Assembly: GCF_000799075.1 (NCBI RefSeq)
Contig: NZ_JTLI01000104.1
Span: forward strand, 1-39,914
Direction of reading: 5' to 3'
DNA length: 39,914 bases
Source: Cetobacterium sp. ZOR0034
Lineage (GTDB): Bacteria; Fusobacteriota; Fusobacteriia; Fusobacteriales; Fusobacteriaceae
The notes beneath the pieces are model-generated. The model had not been told where the DNA came from, searched no databases, and saw only the letters and a list, made by a program, of their open reading frames with translations. Every line of letters starts with the position of its first letter. Positions within the stretch are counted from its first letter, which is position 1. This document shows, in pieces, positions 16,338-25,845 of the stretch. Position numbers and translations under genes: made by a program.

Positions 16338-16904
16338 TTACTTATTATATAATTTATTATTTTTTATAAATCTCTCTACTTTTGAAGGAACCATACAAGC
16401 TATTGTTTTACCTTCCTTTATAGCATCTCTTACCTCTGTTGACGAAAAATTGAAAAACTTATTTTTTATATGTATAATATTTGAATTTTTCAATGTCGTT
16501 TCATATCCTTTTCTTTGAAGAATTACAACTTTCGACAACTTTAAAATCTCTTCATAATTTTTCCATTTTTGAAAATATGCACCTGAATCTTCACCAATAA
16601 TTTCAAAGTACTCACAATCAGGATATAGCTCCATAACTTTTAATAGCGTATCATAAGTATAACAAACCTCATCAGAAGAGATTTCAATATCTGATACCTC
16701 TATTTTTCTTTCATTTTCAAAAGCTAGTCTACACATCTCTAATCTTAATTTTCCATCTAACAATAGATTCTCTCTATGTGATGGATTTCCTACAGGAATT
16801 ATCAATAATTTGTCTAATTTTAATTCTTCTAACACAAGTTTAGCTATATAAACATGTCCATTATGAATAGGATTAAAGCTCCCACCATATATGCCTACCT
16901 TCAT
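16338..16904 (-). CDS. nadD: Nicotinate-nucleotide adenylyltransferase
   Basis: NadD joins nicotinate mononucleotide and ATP to nicotinate adenine dinucleotide in NAD synthesis. The 188-residue protein starts with the nucleotidyltransferase signature GIYGGSFNPIHNGH (4-17, with the HxGH-type catalytic pair His14/His17) and has the second motif FSSTEVRDAI near the C-terminus. Length is normal. Its ATG follows the stop codon of the PTS gene without a gap, so coupling is likely. Confidence 0.95.
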   Translation of the reverse strand: MKVGIYGGSFNPIHNGHVYIAKLVLEELKLDKLLIIPVGNPSHRENLLLDGKLRLEMCRLAFENERKIEVSDIEISSDEVCYTYDTLLKVMELYPDCEYFEIIGEDSGAYFQKWKNYEEILKLSKVVILQRKGYETTLKNSNIIHIKNKFFNFSSTEVRDAIKEGKTIACMVPSKVERFIKNNKLYNK

Positions 16905-17357
16905 CTATCCAATCTCCGCAATAGCTTCGATTAAACACTCTGTTGTAGTGCTATCTAATATGCTTTCTCTTGTTTTTTTATCTCTGAAAATACGAGATAA
17001 TGATGATAGTAGTTCTAGATATTTTTTACTCTCTCCCTTTGGAGCTCCAACCAATATCACTATTTTTACTTTTTCATTATCTAAAGAGTTAAAGTCCACA
17101 GGCTGTTTCAATAATCCGACAGCTACAACAATATCTTTTACTGCTTCTGTTCTAGCATGAGGAATTGCAACTCCCATTCCTATTCCTGTTGTTCCGACTT
17201 TCTCTCTTTCTAAAACCTCTTCATAAAATTTATCTCTATCTAATATAAACTCACTGTTTTCAGCCATATTAAATACTAATTTTCTTAGTATTTCATCTTT
17301 TGAAACAGATTTATTGTCTAAAATGTTAATCATTTTTATATTAAAATAATTTAACAC
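16905..17357 (-). CDS. PTS EIIA type-2 domain protein (PtsN-like)
   Basis: The 150-residue protein is a free-standing fructose/mannitol-type EIIA domain. The phosphorylatable histidine is His67 in GMGVAIPHART. No EIIB or EIIC gene is nearby, so a regulatory PtsN-like role, as in many Gram-negative bacteria, is more likely than sugar uptake, though this is inference. I kept the GTG start at 17357 because AGGGGG lies 6 bases before it; the in-frame ATG eight codons later has no ribosome-binding site. It is located between an unknown gene and nadD in the smc-lpxK string. Confidence 0.85.
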   Translation of the reverse strand: MLNYFNIKMINILDNKSVSKDEILRKLVFNMAENSEFILDRDKFYEEVLEREKVGTTGIGMGVAIPHARTEAVKDIVVAVGLLKQPVDFNSLDNEKVKIVILVGAPKGESKKYLELLSSLSRIFRDKKTRESILDSTTTECLIEAIAEIG

Positions 17358-17370
17358 CTGTTGCCCCCTT

Positions 17371-18081
17371 TTAAAGTTTTATACTTTTTAAAATCTCTTT
17401 TTCTACTTCTGAATAGTTTTTAAACTTAATCTTTCTAGAGCTTTCATTTAAAACTCCAATATATTTTTTAGCATTAGTATATTCATAACTTTCTAAAACT
17501 TTTTTATACGCAACTAAAGCTAACGAATCCTCTTGAATAGTTTCTAAAGCCTCTTTTTCCTCTACATTTTCTAAAAGGTGAAGGTCATATCTTTGTTTTG
17601 TAAAATAACTTATTACCAAATATCCTAACTCATCAATCCAACCAAGAGTATTTAGAATCTCTTTCATCGATAATGCCATCAATGCTTTCATTGATGATGG
17701 GTTATCCATTAATGCTAAATTAAATAGTGTTTTCAAAAACTCCTCTTTATCTCTTAAAGCCAGTTCCTTTGCATATCTTTTAGAGAATTCTATCTCTCCT
17801 TTTACCACTAACTTAACAAGATTTTCCTTTAATTTATCCACAGATAGATTTGATAATCTTTCTATTTTCTTCTCTTTTTCTCTCTCAACTTTATTACACT
17901 CTTTTTCTAAAGTCATATTGAAAACTTCATCATTTTGACAAAACACCATTGCCGGTATTGTCAAATTCATATCTTTTCTTTTTATAACTCCTTCAGCATC
18001 AACTGTTAAATATGCTCTTTTATCAAGAATCTCTGCATTTTCAATAACTCTTGCAACTCTTTCTTGTATTTTATTTTTCAT
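17371..18081 (-). CDS. Unknown helical protein between lpxK and the PTS IIA gene
   Basis: I do not recognise this protein of about 236 residues. The first 50 residues include a beta-like YLTVDAEGVIKRKDM segment and IPAMVFCQNDEVF. The rest is charged and helical, with repeat-like helices (KRYAKELALRDKEEFLKTLFNLALMD and similar) suggestive of an alpha-solenoid. There is no signal peptide or membrane segment, so it is probably cytoplasmic. The start overlaps the end of lpxK; ATG at 18081 was chosen, but GTG at 18090 with a closer AAGGA, or TTG at 18093, is possible. A position between lpxK and a PtsN-like gene gives no firm clue to function. Confidence 0.7.
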   Translation of the reverse strand: MKNKIQERVARVIENAEILDKRAYLTVDAEGVIKRKDMNLTIPAMVFCQNDEVFNMTLEKECNKVEREKEKKIERLSNLSVDKLKENLVKLVVKGEIEFSKRYAKELALRDKEEFLKTLFNLALMDNPSSMKALMALSMKEILNTLGWIDELGYLVISYFTKQRYDLHLLENVEEKEALETIQEDSLALVAYKKVLESYEYTNAKKYIGVLNESSRKIKFKNYSEVEKEILKSIKL

Positions 18082-19087
18082 TACTTTCACCAAATCCTTC
18101 TAAACTATTATCTTCTAACATTGTGAACTCTATTTTAAGAACAAATAAATTGTCTATATTTAAGTCCTTTGGTATTTTTACCAAATCTTTTTCTGTTGTT
18201 ATTATAAAATCTGCATCCATAGCTGCTGCTCTTCTTTTTATAACATCAAAGTCTTTCTCTTTAAAATCATGGTGATCCATGAAATCAACTCTTTCAATAT
18301 ATTCCGGATTTAAAGAGATTACTGTCTTTTCAAAATTAAGTGGGTTTGCTAATCCTGAGAAAAGTAAAACTCTTTTTCCAGCTACCCAAAATAATGGTTT
18401 TGCATTCCCTTTCACATCGCATAGTGATGTTACACCATGCTTTGCTACTGAAACTGGTTTTTTAAATTTAACTTTTAAAAATCTTTTTATTGTTTCTAAT
18501 TCACTCTCTGATATCAAATCTGATTTTGTTATTATAAACTCACTAGCTCTATCTCCACCCGTTTGAAAATCTTCTCTTAAAGTTCCTTTAGGTAATAAAG
18601 CTCCCCAACCAAATGGATTAGTTGCATCAATTAGTACTATATCTCTATCTCTTTTTAATTTTCTATGTTGAAAACCATCATCTAATATAATTGTATCTAC
18701 GCCAAATTTTTCAACTGCCAATTTGCAAGCTGTGTATCTATCTCTTCCAACTATAACAGGAACTTTTAAATTCAAAGCATGGATATATGGTTCATCTCCA
18801 CTCTCTTTTGAACTTACTAAAATTTTCTTCCCATCACTTACTATTAGTGGATCAACCTTTCTTTTCCCTCTATATCCCCTTGATACTATCGCAACTTTCC
18901 TCTCCATTTTCAGAAGTTTCTTTGCAAAGAATTGAACTGCTGGAGTTTTCCCAGTACCTCCAACAGTTATATTTCCTATGCATAAAATATCAACATCTGG
19001 TATCTCATTTATTTTAAGATACCTTTTATCGTAAAGCCAATTTCGTATTGAGGTTATTAAAAAATATATATACGATAAAAGTCTCAT
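18071..19087 (-). CDS. lpxK: Tetraacyldisaccharide 4'-kinase
   Basis: LpxK phosphorylates the 4' position of the lipid A disaccharide at the inner membrane. The 338-residue protein has an N-terminal membrane-associated segment, the P-loop GNITVGGTGKTPA (38-50), VAIVSRGYRGK, and the family block ILDDGFQHRKLKRD with NPFGWGALLPKGTLRE. These are diagnostic. It follows smc by 15 bases and overlaps the next gene slightly. It completes the lipid A set whose other genes lie at 24003-29770, but is separated from them by rph, rdgB and smc. Confidence 0.96.
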   Translation of the reverse strand: MRLLSYIYFLITSIRNWLYDKRYLKINEIPDVDILCIGNITVGGTGKTPAVQFFAKKLLKMERKVAIVSRGYRGKRKVDPLIVSDGKKILVSSKESGDEPYIHALNLKVPVIVGRDRYTACKLAVEKFGVDTIILDDGFQHRKLKRDRDIVLIDATNPFGWGALLPKGTLREDFQTGGDRASEFIITKSDLISESELETIKRFLKVKFKKPVSVAKHGVTSLCDVKGNAKPLFWVAGKRVLLFSGLANPLNFEKTVISLNPEYIERVDFMDHHDFKEKDFDVIKRRAAAMDADFIITTEKDLVKIPKDLNIDNLFVLKIEFTMLEDNSLEGFGESNEK

Positions 19088-19102
19088 TTTTTCCTCTCTT
19101 TT

Positions 19103-22100
19103 CTAAATTTTAACTTGAACTAATTTAGAAATTCCTATTTTTTTATTCATTGTTACTCCATATAGAGAATCTGAAGCTTTCATAGTTTCTTTGTTATGTG
19201 TTATTAAAATAAATTGAGATCTATCAGTGAATTCTTTTAACTTTCCAATTAATTTTCTGGTATTTTTTTCATCTAAAGCGGCCTCAATCTCATCTAAGAA
19301 TGTGAATGGACTTGGCTTATACATGAATATCGCCATAATGAACGCTATTGCTACCATCGATTTTTCTCCACCAGAAAGTAAAGATAGTGCTTGTCTCTTT
19401 TTATTTTTGTACTTAACAGAGATCTCAACTCCACAATTTGTAAAATCTTCTCCGTTGTGAAGTGAAAGTTGCCCCTCTGAATTGTCCAATGTTTCTACAC
19501 ACATCTCATTGAAATTTTTATTAATCTCTTCATACGCTTCGTAGAATTTTTCCTCTATTGTTTCATCAATCTCTTTAATTAATAGAGATAAACTTTTCTC
19601 ACCCTTAACTAAATCCTCTCTTTGAAGGTCAATGAATTTATATTTATTATCTAACTCTTTAAACTCTTCAATCGAAAGAAGGTTAACTGAATCAAATCCT
19701 CTTAACTTAACCTCTAACTCTCTTACTCTTGCTCTAGAAGTTTTTATCTCCTCTTCGTTCAGTTGTTGAATCTCTACCTCTACAAGTTCTTCTAATTGAG
19801 TTAATATTTCCTCTATTTCTTTTGAAATTCTATCTTTTCTTTCTAACTCTCTATTTAAAATCTCTTTCTCTTTAAATAAAGTAGATTCAATCTCTCTAGA
19901 TGATTTCATTAACTCTTTTGATTTTTCTTCTAAGATATGATCCTCTTTCTTCATCTCTTTTAGTTCTGCGTTTTCATTTTCAAATTTTATATTTTTGTTC
20001 TTTATCTCATCTATTATAGTATGAGCCTTTTCCTCTAATTTTTCAAGTTCTTTTTTAATTTCTGATAAAATTTTTGAATTTTTTTCTTTTTTATCTAAAA
20101 TTTCATCTTGTTCAACTTTCTCTCTTAACTCTTCTCTTTCAATTTGAACAAATCTATCCTTACTGTTTAGATATAAAATTCTTATATCTGAGAATTGATT
20201 TTTTAGTTCATTTATCTCAGAATTTAAATTTTGAATAGATATATTTTCATTATCTAGTTCATTTTTTAATTCAGCTACTATCTTCTCTGTTATCTCTTTT
20301 TCACTTTGAGAACTCTCTACTCTTTTTGCATATTCTTTGCTATAGTTTTCCTCTTCTGCAATCTCTATAGCTACTACTCTACTCTCTTTTGCTAATTTCT
20401 CACCCTTAGATTTCAAATCATTATACAGCTCTTCAGCCAACTTAGATTGTTTTCTTAAAGAATCCTCTAGAGCATCTATTCCACCGATTTCATCTTCATA
20501 TTTCTCAAGTTTATCACTCATTATAGTGACCTTTTCATTCCACTCTTTCAATTTTGATGTCATCTCTTTTATGCTATCTTCTAATGTTTTTATCTCTTTT
20601 TTTCTTTCAAAAATTTGACTAACTATAGAGTTTGTATTTTCTCCACCCGTTATTCTTCCTCTAGAACTCAGCAGTTCTCCTGAAAGTGTTACAATATTTC
20701 CACTATAACTATTACTTTTTAAAATCTTTAAAGCGATATCCGTATCTTTTACAACCAAGATATTTCCTAGCAACATATCTAGTACTTTAGAATATTTTTT
20801 TTCAGCTGAAACCAAATCACTTGCTCTTCCAATAACTCCATCTAGTTTAGGAATATCTTTAACTCCTCCAACTTTTATTGTATCTAGTGCTAAGAACGAT
20901 GCTCTTCCAGCTTTTTTCTCTTTCAATACCTCAATACCTTTTTTAGCAACCTCACTACTAGTAACAACTATATCTTGTAAATTTCCTGGAATAGCTGCTT
21001 CAATTGCCTTTTGATAATCTTCTGGAACCGTTATTAGAGATATTACAGCTCCCTCTACTCCTGCTATTTTAGCATTTAAAACCTCTTTAACCCCTTTATA
21101 GAATCCTTCGTTACTCTCTTGAACTCTGTAAAGACCCCCAAGTCTTGCTGAGGCTCTTTTCTCTTCAAATTCAGCATTTCTTATAAGTTCAGCAGCTTTA
21201 TTCATATCACGACTTAACTCACTTATCTCTTGCTCTAACTTAATCTGTCTCTCTTCTGTTTCTTTTAACTCTTTTATTTTTAAATCTCTATTTTTTAAAG
21301 CTTTCTCTAGTTCAGCTGAATTTTCATCAATCTTTTTCTGGAATCCCTCTTGCTCATCTTTTAAAGAATTAATTTTGAATTCGCTTCCCTTCATTCTTCT
21401 TGTTGAACTCTCTATCTCATTTAATAGCTTCAGTTTTTCAACTTCTAAATCCATTATTTTTCTCTTTTTTAGCTCAACACTTATCTCTTTATCTTTTTTA
21501 CTATTCTCTTTTTCTTCAATCGCTCTTTCAAACTCTCTATTTTTTCCTTCGATTTCAAGAACTCTCTCTTTTACTCTCTCTTTTTCCTCTTCTAACTTTT
21601 GAGCTATCTCTTTTTTCGATAAAATTGTTTTCTCAATCGATAACAACTCCTCTTCTTTTTGCTTTAGCTCTCTTGTATAAGATGTACTTCTTTCTCTTAC
21701 TCTTATCTCCTCTTTTTCAAGAGTTTCTATCTCTGATTTTAAAGATGTATTGCTCTCTGAGAAATTCTCTATTTTTTCATATAACTCTTTTCTTCTTGCC
21801 TCGATACTATTTAATTCTATTTCAGATCTCTTCAACTCTTCATCTAAAGTTACTGTTATACTTTGAAGTCTTTCCTGCTCTTTCTCTCCAGATTTTATTA
21901 TTGTTTCTTTCGAGTTCAAATCAAATGTTAAAACTCCTTTTTGAAGAGTATTTTTTTCATCTTTTATCTCTAAATATTCAACTGCTTTTTTAGATTGCTT
22001 TTCAACTCTACTTCTATTCTCTCCAATTTCAGTTAAAACTAACTCTATTTTTTCAAGTTCATTTTGAACTTTCTCCAATCTTTTTTCAGCTTCTAATTTT

Positions 22101-22618
22101 TTATATTGGAATTTTTTTACTCCAGCAGCCTCTTCTATTATACTTTTTATCTCTTTATTCGAAGATGATATTATTCTTTCAACCTTACCTTGTCCTATTA
22201 CAGAGTAAGCACTCTTTCCAACTCCAGTATCTAAGAATAACTCTCCAATATCTTTAAGTCTAACCTTTTTATCGTTTATTAAATAGTCGTTATCTCCATT
22301 TTGAGACATCTTTCTTGTTATCTTTATGTTCTCGGCTTCTATTGGAAAGAAATTATCTCTATTATCTATAAAAAGTGATACTTCAGCATAACTAGCAGGC
22401 TTCTTTCCCTCTCCACCCGAGAATATGATATCCTTACTCTCTTTGGCTCTTATATTCTTATATGATTGTTCTCCTAAAACCCATAATATTCCATCTAATA
22501 TATTTGATTTTCCACTTCCGTTAGGTCCAATAATCGATGTGATCCCGCCATCAAAATCGATTCTTATTCTTTCTCCGAAAGATTTAAATCCATAAATCTC
22601 TACACCTTTTAAGTACAT
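19103..22618 (-). CDS. smc: Chromosome segregation ATPase SMC
   Basis: SMC is the ATPase of bacterial condensin, which compacts and resolves sister chromosomes. The 1171-residue protein has the N-terminal Walker A GPNGSGKSN (31-39), two long charged coiled coils (about 165-490 and 670-1000), a hinge domain between them (about 500-650, with VEGAVISLI and GRITGGE), and a C-terminal head with signature LSGGEKSMVAIAF and Walker B FTFLDEIEAALDE. Length is normal. A rdgB terminator hairpin lies between this gene and the upstream unit, so a weak local promoter or readthrough must drive it. ScpA and ScpB are not in the window. Confidence 0.97.
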   Translation of the reverse strand: MYLKGVEIYGFKSFGERIRIDFDGGITSIIGPNGSGKSNILDGILWVLGEQSYKNIRAKESKDIIFSGGEGKKPASYAEVSLFIDNRDNFFPIEAENIKITRKMSQNGDNDYLINDKKVRLKDIGELFLDTGVGKSAYSVIGQGKVERIISSSNKEIKSIIEEAAGVKKFQYKKLEAEKRLEKVQNELEKIELVLTEIGENRSRVEKQSKKAVEYLEIKDEKNTLQKGVLTFDLNSKETIIKSGEKEQERLQSITVTLDEELKRSEIELNSIEARRKELYEKIENFSESNTSLKSEIETLEKEEIRVRERSTSYTRELKQKEEELLSIEKTILSKKEIAQKLEEEKERVKERVLEIEGKNREFERAIEEKENSKKDKEISVELKKRKIMDLEVEKLKLLNEIESSTRRMKGSEFKINSLKDEQEGFQKKIDENSAELEKALKNRDLKIKELKETEERQIKLEQEISELSRDMNKAAELIRNAEFEEKRASARLGGLYRVQESNEGFYKGVKEVLNAKIAGVEGAVISLITVPEDYQKAIEAAIPGNLQDIVVTSSEVAKKGIEVLKEKKAGRASFLALDTIKVGGVKDIPKLDGVIGRASDLVSAEKKYSKVLDMLLGNILVVKDTDIALKILKSNSYSGNIVTLSGELLSSRGRITGGENTNSIVSQIFERKKEIKTLEDSIKEMTSKLKEWNEKVTIMSDKLEKYEDEIGGIDALEDSLRKQSKLAEELYNDLKSKGEKLAKESRVVAIEIAEEENYSKEYAKRVESSQSEKEITEKIVAELKNELDNENISIQNLNSEINELKNQFSDIRILYLNSKDRFVQIEREELREKVEQDEILDKKEKNSKILSEIKKELEKLEEKAHTIIDEIKNKNIKFENENAELKEMKKEDHILEEKSKELMKSSREIESTLFKEKEILNRELERKDRISKEIEEILTQLEELVEVEIQQLNEEEIKTSRARVRELEVKLRGFDSVNLLSIEEFKELDNKYKFIDLQREDLVKGEKSLSLLIKEIDETIEEKFYEAYEEINKNFNEMCVETLDNSEGQLSLHNGEDFTNCGVEISVKYKNKKRQALSLLSGGEKSMVAIAFIMAIFMYKPSPFTFLDEIEAALDEKNTRKLIGKLKEFTDRSQFILITHNKETMKASDSLYGVTMNKKIGISKLVQVKI

Positions 22619-22647
22619 TTTATCTCCCTAATAACTTCTTTTATCTT

Positions 22648-22672
22648 AAAAAAAGCTAACCCTTAGGTTAGC
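22648..22672 (-). terminator. Intrinsic terminator overlapping the rdgB stop codon
   Basis: GCTAACC (22655-22661) and GGTTAGC (22666-22672) form a 7-bp stem with a CTTA loop. The minus-strand transcript then runs into seven U from plus-strand 22648-22654. The outer arm contains the rdgB stop codon at 22668-22670, so translation to the end of rdgB could affect folding. Confidence 0.75.
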
Positions 22673-23258
22673 CTCTATTTAATATTTTATCAATTCCACC
22701 TTTTAAAGCTTCTAAAGCCTTTGCTCTGTGGCTAATTTGATTTTTTATCTCAGGCATCTCTGCAAATGTTTTATCATACTCTGGTAAATAGAAGTGAGGG
22801 TCATAACCAAATCCTTCTGCTCCTCTTGCCTCATCTACTATTACTCCCTCAATCTCACCTCTGAAAGAGTGAGACTCTCCATTTGGCATTCCTAAGGTAA
22901 TAACTGTTACGAATTTAGCTTTTCTATTCTCTATACCTTTCAGATTTTCTATAAGCTTTTTATTGTTAGCGGCATCATTTCCATCCTCACCAGCATATCT
23001 AGCAGAATAAACTCCTGGCTCGCCATTTAAAGCTTCTACACAAAGTCCTGAGTCATCTGAAATTGTAATCATATTTGTAAACTTTGCAATCTCTAAAGCC
23101 TTTTTCTTTGAGTTTTCTTCAAAAGTATCTCCATCTTCTATAACCTCAGGAATCTCGATTCCATCTTTTATAGAAAGTATCTCAAAATTAGAGTTACTTA
23201 AAATTTTAGACATTTCATCTATCTTTTTTTTATTTCCTGTGGCTAAAAATATCTTCAT
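22668..23258 (-). CDS. rdgB: Non-canonical purine NTP pyrophosphatase (RdgB/HAM1)
   Basis: RdgB removes dITP, XTP and related nucleotides to keep them out of DNA and RNA. The 196-residue protein has FLATGNKKKIDEM (4-16), the active-site block TISDDSGLCVEALNGEPGVYSARYAGE, and the C-terminal GFGYDPHFYLPEYDKTFAEM and SHRAKAL segments. Start and stop positions are firm: its ATG shares one base with the rph stop (TAATG), so the two are coupled, an order (rph-rdgB) common in Firmicutes and related groups. A terminator hairpin overlaps its stop codon. Confidence 0.96.
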   Translation of the reverse strand: MKIFLATGNKKKIDEMSKILSNSNFEILSIKDGIEIPEVIEDGDTFEENSKKKALEIAKFTNMITISDDSGLCVEALNGEPGVYSARYAGEDGNDAANNKKLIENLKGIENRKAKFVTVITLGMPNGESHSFRGEIEGVIVDEARGAEGFGYDPHFYLPEYDKTFAEMPEIKNQISHRAKALEALKGGIDKILNRG

Positions 23259-23989
23259 TACTTTGAAAACTCCTCCTCTATCTCTTTTCTTTGAATATCT
23301 ATTAACTCATAGATACCTTTTTCGGCTAAATCTAACATAGCGTTTAACTCTTTTCTCGAGAATGTTGACTCCTCTCCAGTTCCTTGAATCTCAACAAACT
23401 CTCCTTTATCGTTCATAATAACGTTCATATCTACTTCAGCTTCTGAATCCTCAGTATACATTAAATCTAAAATAGGAGTTCCTTTTACCATTCCTACTGA
23501 AACAGCTGCTAAGTTAGAAACGATTGGGTTCTCTTTTAAAGTTCCAGCTTCCATAAGTCTTCTCATAGCCATCTCTAAAGCTATAAATCCACCTGTTATA
23601 GAAGTAGTTCTTGTTCCACCATCGGCTTGAATAACATCACAGTCAATAGTGATTGTTCTTTCTCCTAATTTCTCTAAATCGATACAAGCTCTTAAAGCTC
23701 TTCCTATAAGTCTTTGAATCTCCATAGTTCTTCCACCAAGTTTACCTTTAGCAGCTTCTCTTTGATTTCTCTCTCCAGTTGCTCTTGGTAACATTGAGTA
23801 TTCAGCTGTTATCCATCCTTTTCCTTGATTTCTTAGGAATGGAGGCACTTTATCTACAACTGTTGCCGTACATATTACCTTTGTATTTCCCATCTCTATT
23901 AATACACAACCTTCTGCATACATTGTGTAATTTCTCGTTATTTTTACTGCTCTTTTTTCATCTGTTTGTCTTCCATCTAATCTTATCAT
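23258..23989 (-). CDS. rph: Ribonuclease PH
   Basis: RNase PH is a phosphorolytic 3'-to-5' exoribonuclease that trims tRNA 3' ends. The protein has the family features [13 protein letters not shown] at the start, [36 protein letters not shown], the phosphate-binding [16 protein letters not shown] and [20 protein letters not shown] chose the second of two adjacent ATGs (23989) over the longer frame at 24010 because AAGGA lies 7 bases upstream and the resulting 243 residues match the family length. It follows msbA by 13 bases. Confidence 0.95.
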   Translation of the reverse strand: MIRLDGRQTDEKRAVKITRNYTMYAEGCVLIEMGNTKVICTATVVDKVPPFLRNQGKGWITAEYSMLPRATGERNQREAAKGKLGGRTMEIQRLIGRALRACIDLEKLGERTITIDCDVIQADGGTRTTSITGGFIALEMAMRRLMEAGTLKENPIVSNLAAVSVGMVKGTPILDLMYTEDSEAEVDMNVIMNDKGEFVEIQGTGEESTFSRKELNAMLDLAEKGIYELIDIQRKEIEEEFSK

Positions 23990-24002
23990 CATCTCTTCCT
24001 TT

Positions 24003-25844
24003 CTACACATACTGCTCTAACTCTTCAAGTTTTTGAGCTTCAATTAAATCCACTATCTCTATTGGTTCTATCTTCCCAAATTGAATTTCGTAAAGTTTTC
24101 TGTATATTCCATTATTTTGTAGTAATTCTTGGTGGTTTCCAACCTCTTTTATCTCTCCATTTTCCATAACAACAATCTTATCAGCATTTATTATTGTTGA
24201 AAGTCTATGGGCTATAACAAAAGTTGTTCTTCCCTTCATCAATTTATCTAAAGCATCTTGTACCAATCTTTCTGATTCTGTATCTAGAGCTGAAGTTGCT
24301 TCATCTAATATCATTATACTTGGGTTTTGAACTAAGGCTCTAGCTATTGCTATTCTTTGCTTTTGTCCTCCAGAAAGAAGTACTCCTCTTTCTCCAACCT
24401 CTGTATTAAATTGATTTGGTAGTTCCATTATAAAGTTATAAGCATTTGCCATCTTAGCAGCTTTCATTATCTCTTCCTCTGTAACGTTATCTTTTCCAAA
24501 TCCTATATTTTCACCTATAGTTCCACTGAATAGGAAAGTTTCTTGAGGAACTATCCCTATGTGGTTTCTATATTTTTGTAATGACATCTCTCTTATATCT
24601 GTTCCATTAATTTTAATGCTTCCCGAAGTTATATCGTAATATCTTGGAAGTAAGTTTACCAGAGTGGTCTTTCCACTTCCACTCTTTCCAACTAAAGCTA
24701 CAACCTCTCCAGCTTTAACATTCAATGTAAAGTTTTTTAGAACCTTCTCGTCACCGTCATCATATTTAAAATCAACATTATTAAACTTGATATTCTCTAT
24801 GATTTCTGGAACCTCTTTTGGAGCATCACCTATATGATCAACTTCTAAATTAACATCTAAAATCTCAATAACTCTGTCCGCTGATGGAAGAGCTTCCTGC
24901 AATTCACTATTTCTTTTGATTAAAGTTTTTAATGGTTGTTGCATAAGTCCGATTGCTGTTATAAATGATATTAAATCTCCAGGAGTCATAGTTTGAGCAA
25001 CTATTATTTGGTATCCTCCATAAGCTGCAACTAGCAGTATCATTATTGTTGATAGCACCTCATTTATAGGTGAAACCTTTGCTTTTATCTTTGTGGCCTT
25101 ATATATCTTATCAAACTCGTCCTGAGTTACACCTCTATAGTTGTCTATCATCTTTTCACTTCTGTTAAATCCTTTTATAACAGAGATTCCTGATAATGAT
25201 TCTTGCACAAAAGCAGTCACATCTCCAACTGTATCTTGTCTAACTCTTCCTGATTTCCTAATCTTTTTAGTATATTTTTTTACTAGCGATAAGATTGCTG
25301 GTAAAACTGTCAGCGATATTAAAGCTAAAATGAAATCAACTTGGAACATTCTAACTAAAAGAGCTAAAACTGTTACAAACTCTTTTAACATATCAAATAA
25401 CATAAATCCAATTCTTCCTAAAGTAGTTGAGTCTCCTGAAAGTCTGGCCATTAAGTCCCCAAGTTTATTTTGTTTGAAATAAGCCAAAGGTAAATTTTGT
25501 AGATGTGAAAACACATCTATTTTTATATCTCTTCTTATTTTTTCTGTAATATATCCCGAATAGATATCCGAAAAATAGTTTGTAACAACCTTCAAAATTG
25601 TTGAAACGAATATTGCTCCAATTACAATTGACATCATTTTTGAATTCTTTGCAACAAGAACATCATCTATTAGATATTTACTTAGCCAAGCTGGTACAGC
25701 ACTCATTAAAGATGTCACTGTAGATAGTGTTATTACACCTAACATAGCCATTTTGTATTTTAAACTGTATCTTAAAAAAGTTTTTAAAGATTTATTTTTA
25801 AAAAACCCCATTATTTTCGAATCTATTTTATTAACTTTTTCCAT
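24003..25844 (-). CDS. msbA: Lipid A export ABC transporter MsbA
   Basis: The 613-residue protein is a fused ABC exporter half-transporter: six membrane segments (about 40-330) followed by an ATPase domain with Walker [10 protein letters not shown], signature [16 protein letters not shown], Walker [14 protein letters not shown] and the switch His in VIAHRLST. Homodimers of this type flip lipid A-core from the inner to the outer leaflet. Sequence alone does not separate MsbA from other multidrug exporters, but its position directly after lpxB, with one base between them, in a lipid A operon strongly supports MsbA. Confidence 0.9.
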   Translation of the reverse strand: MEKVNKIDSKIMGFFKNKSLKTFLRYSLKYKMAMLGVITLSTVTSLMSAVPAWLSKYLIDDVLVAKNSKMMSIVIGAIFVSTILKVVTNYFSDIYSGYITEKIRRDIKIDVFSHLQNLPLAYFKQNKLGDLMARLSGDSTTLGRIGFMLFDMLKEFVTVLALLVRMFQVDFILALISLTVLPAILSLVKKYTKKIRKSGRVRQDTVGDVTAFVQESLSGISVIKGFNRSEKMIDNYRGVTQDEFDKIYKATKIKAKVSPINEVLSTIMILLVAAYGGYQIIVAQTMTPGDLISFITAIGLMQQPLKTLIKRNSELQEALPSADRVIEILDVNLEVDHIGDAPKEVPEIIENIKFNNVDFKYDDGDEKVLKNFTLNVKAGEVVALVGKSGSGKTTLVNLLPRYYDITSGSIKINGTDIREMSLQKYRNHIGIVPQETFLFSGTIGENIGFGKDNVTEEEIMKAAKMANAYNFIMELPNQFNTEVGERGVLLSGGQKQRIAIARALVQNPSIMILDEATSALDTESERLVQDALDKLMKGRTTFVIAHRLSTIINADKIVVMENGEIKEVGNHQELLQNNGIYRKLYEIQFGKIEPIEIVDLIEAQKLEELEQYV

Positions 25845-25845
25845 T

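Noticed and set aside
21400-21993. 197-codon open frame on the plus strand
   Set aside because: It lies antisense to the smc coiled coil. The translation is a Leu/Phe/Ser-rich string with no domain, as expected opposite Glu/Lys-rich coding, and no ribosome-binding site precedes it.
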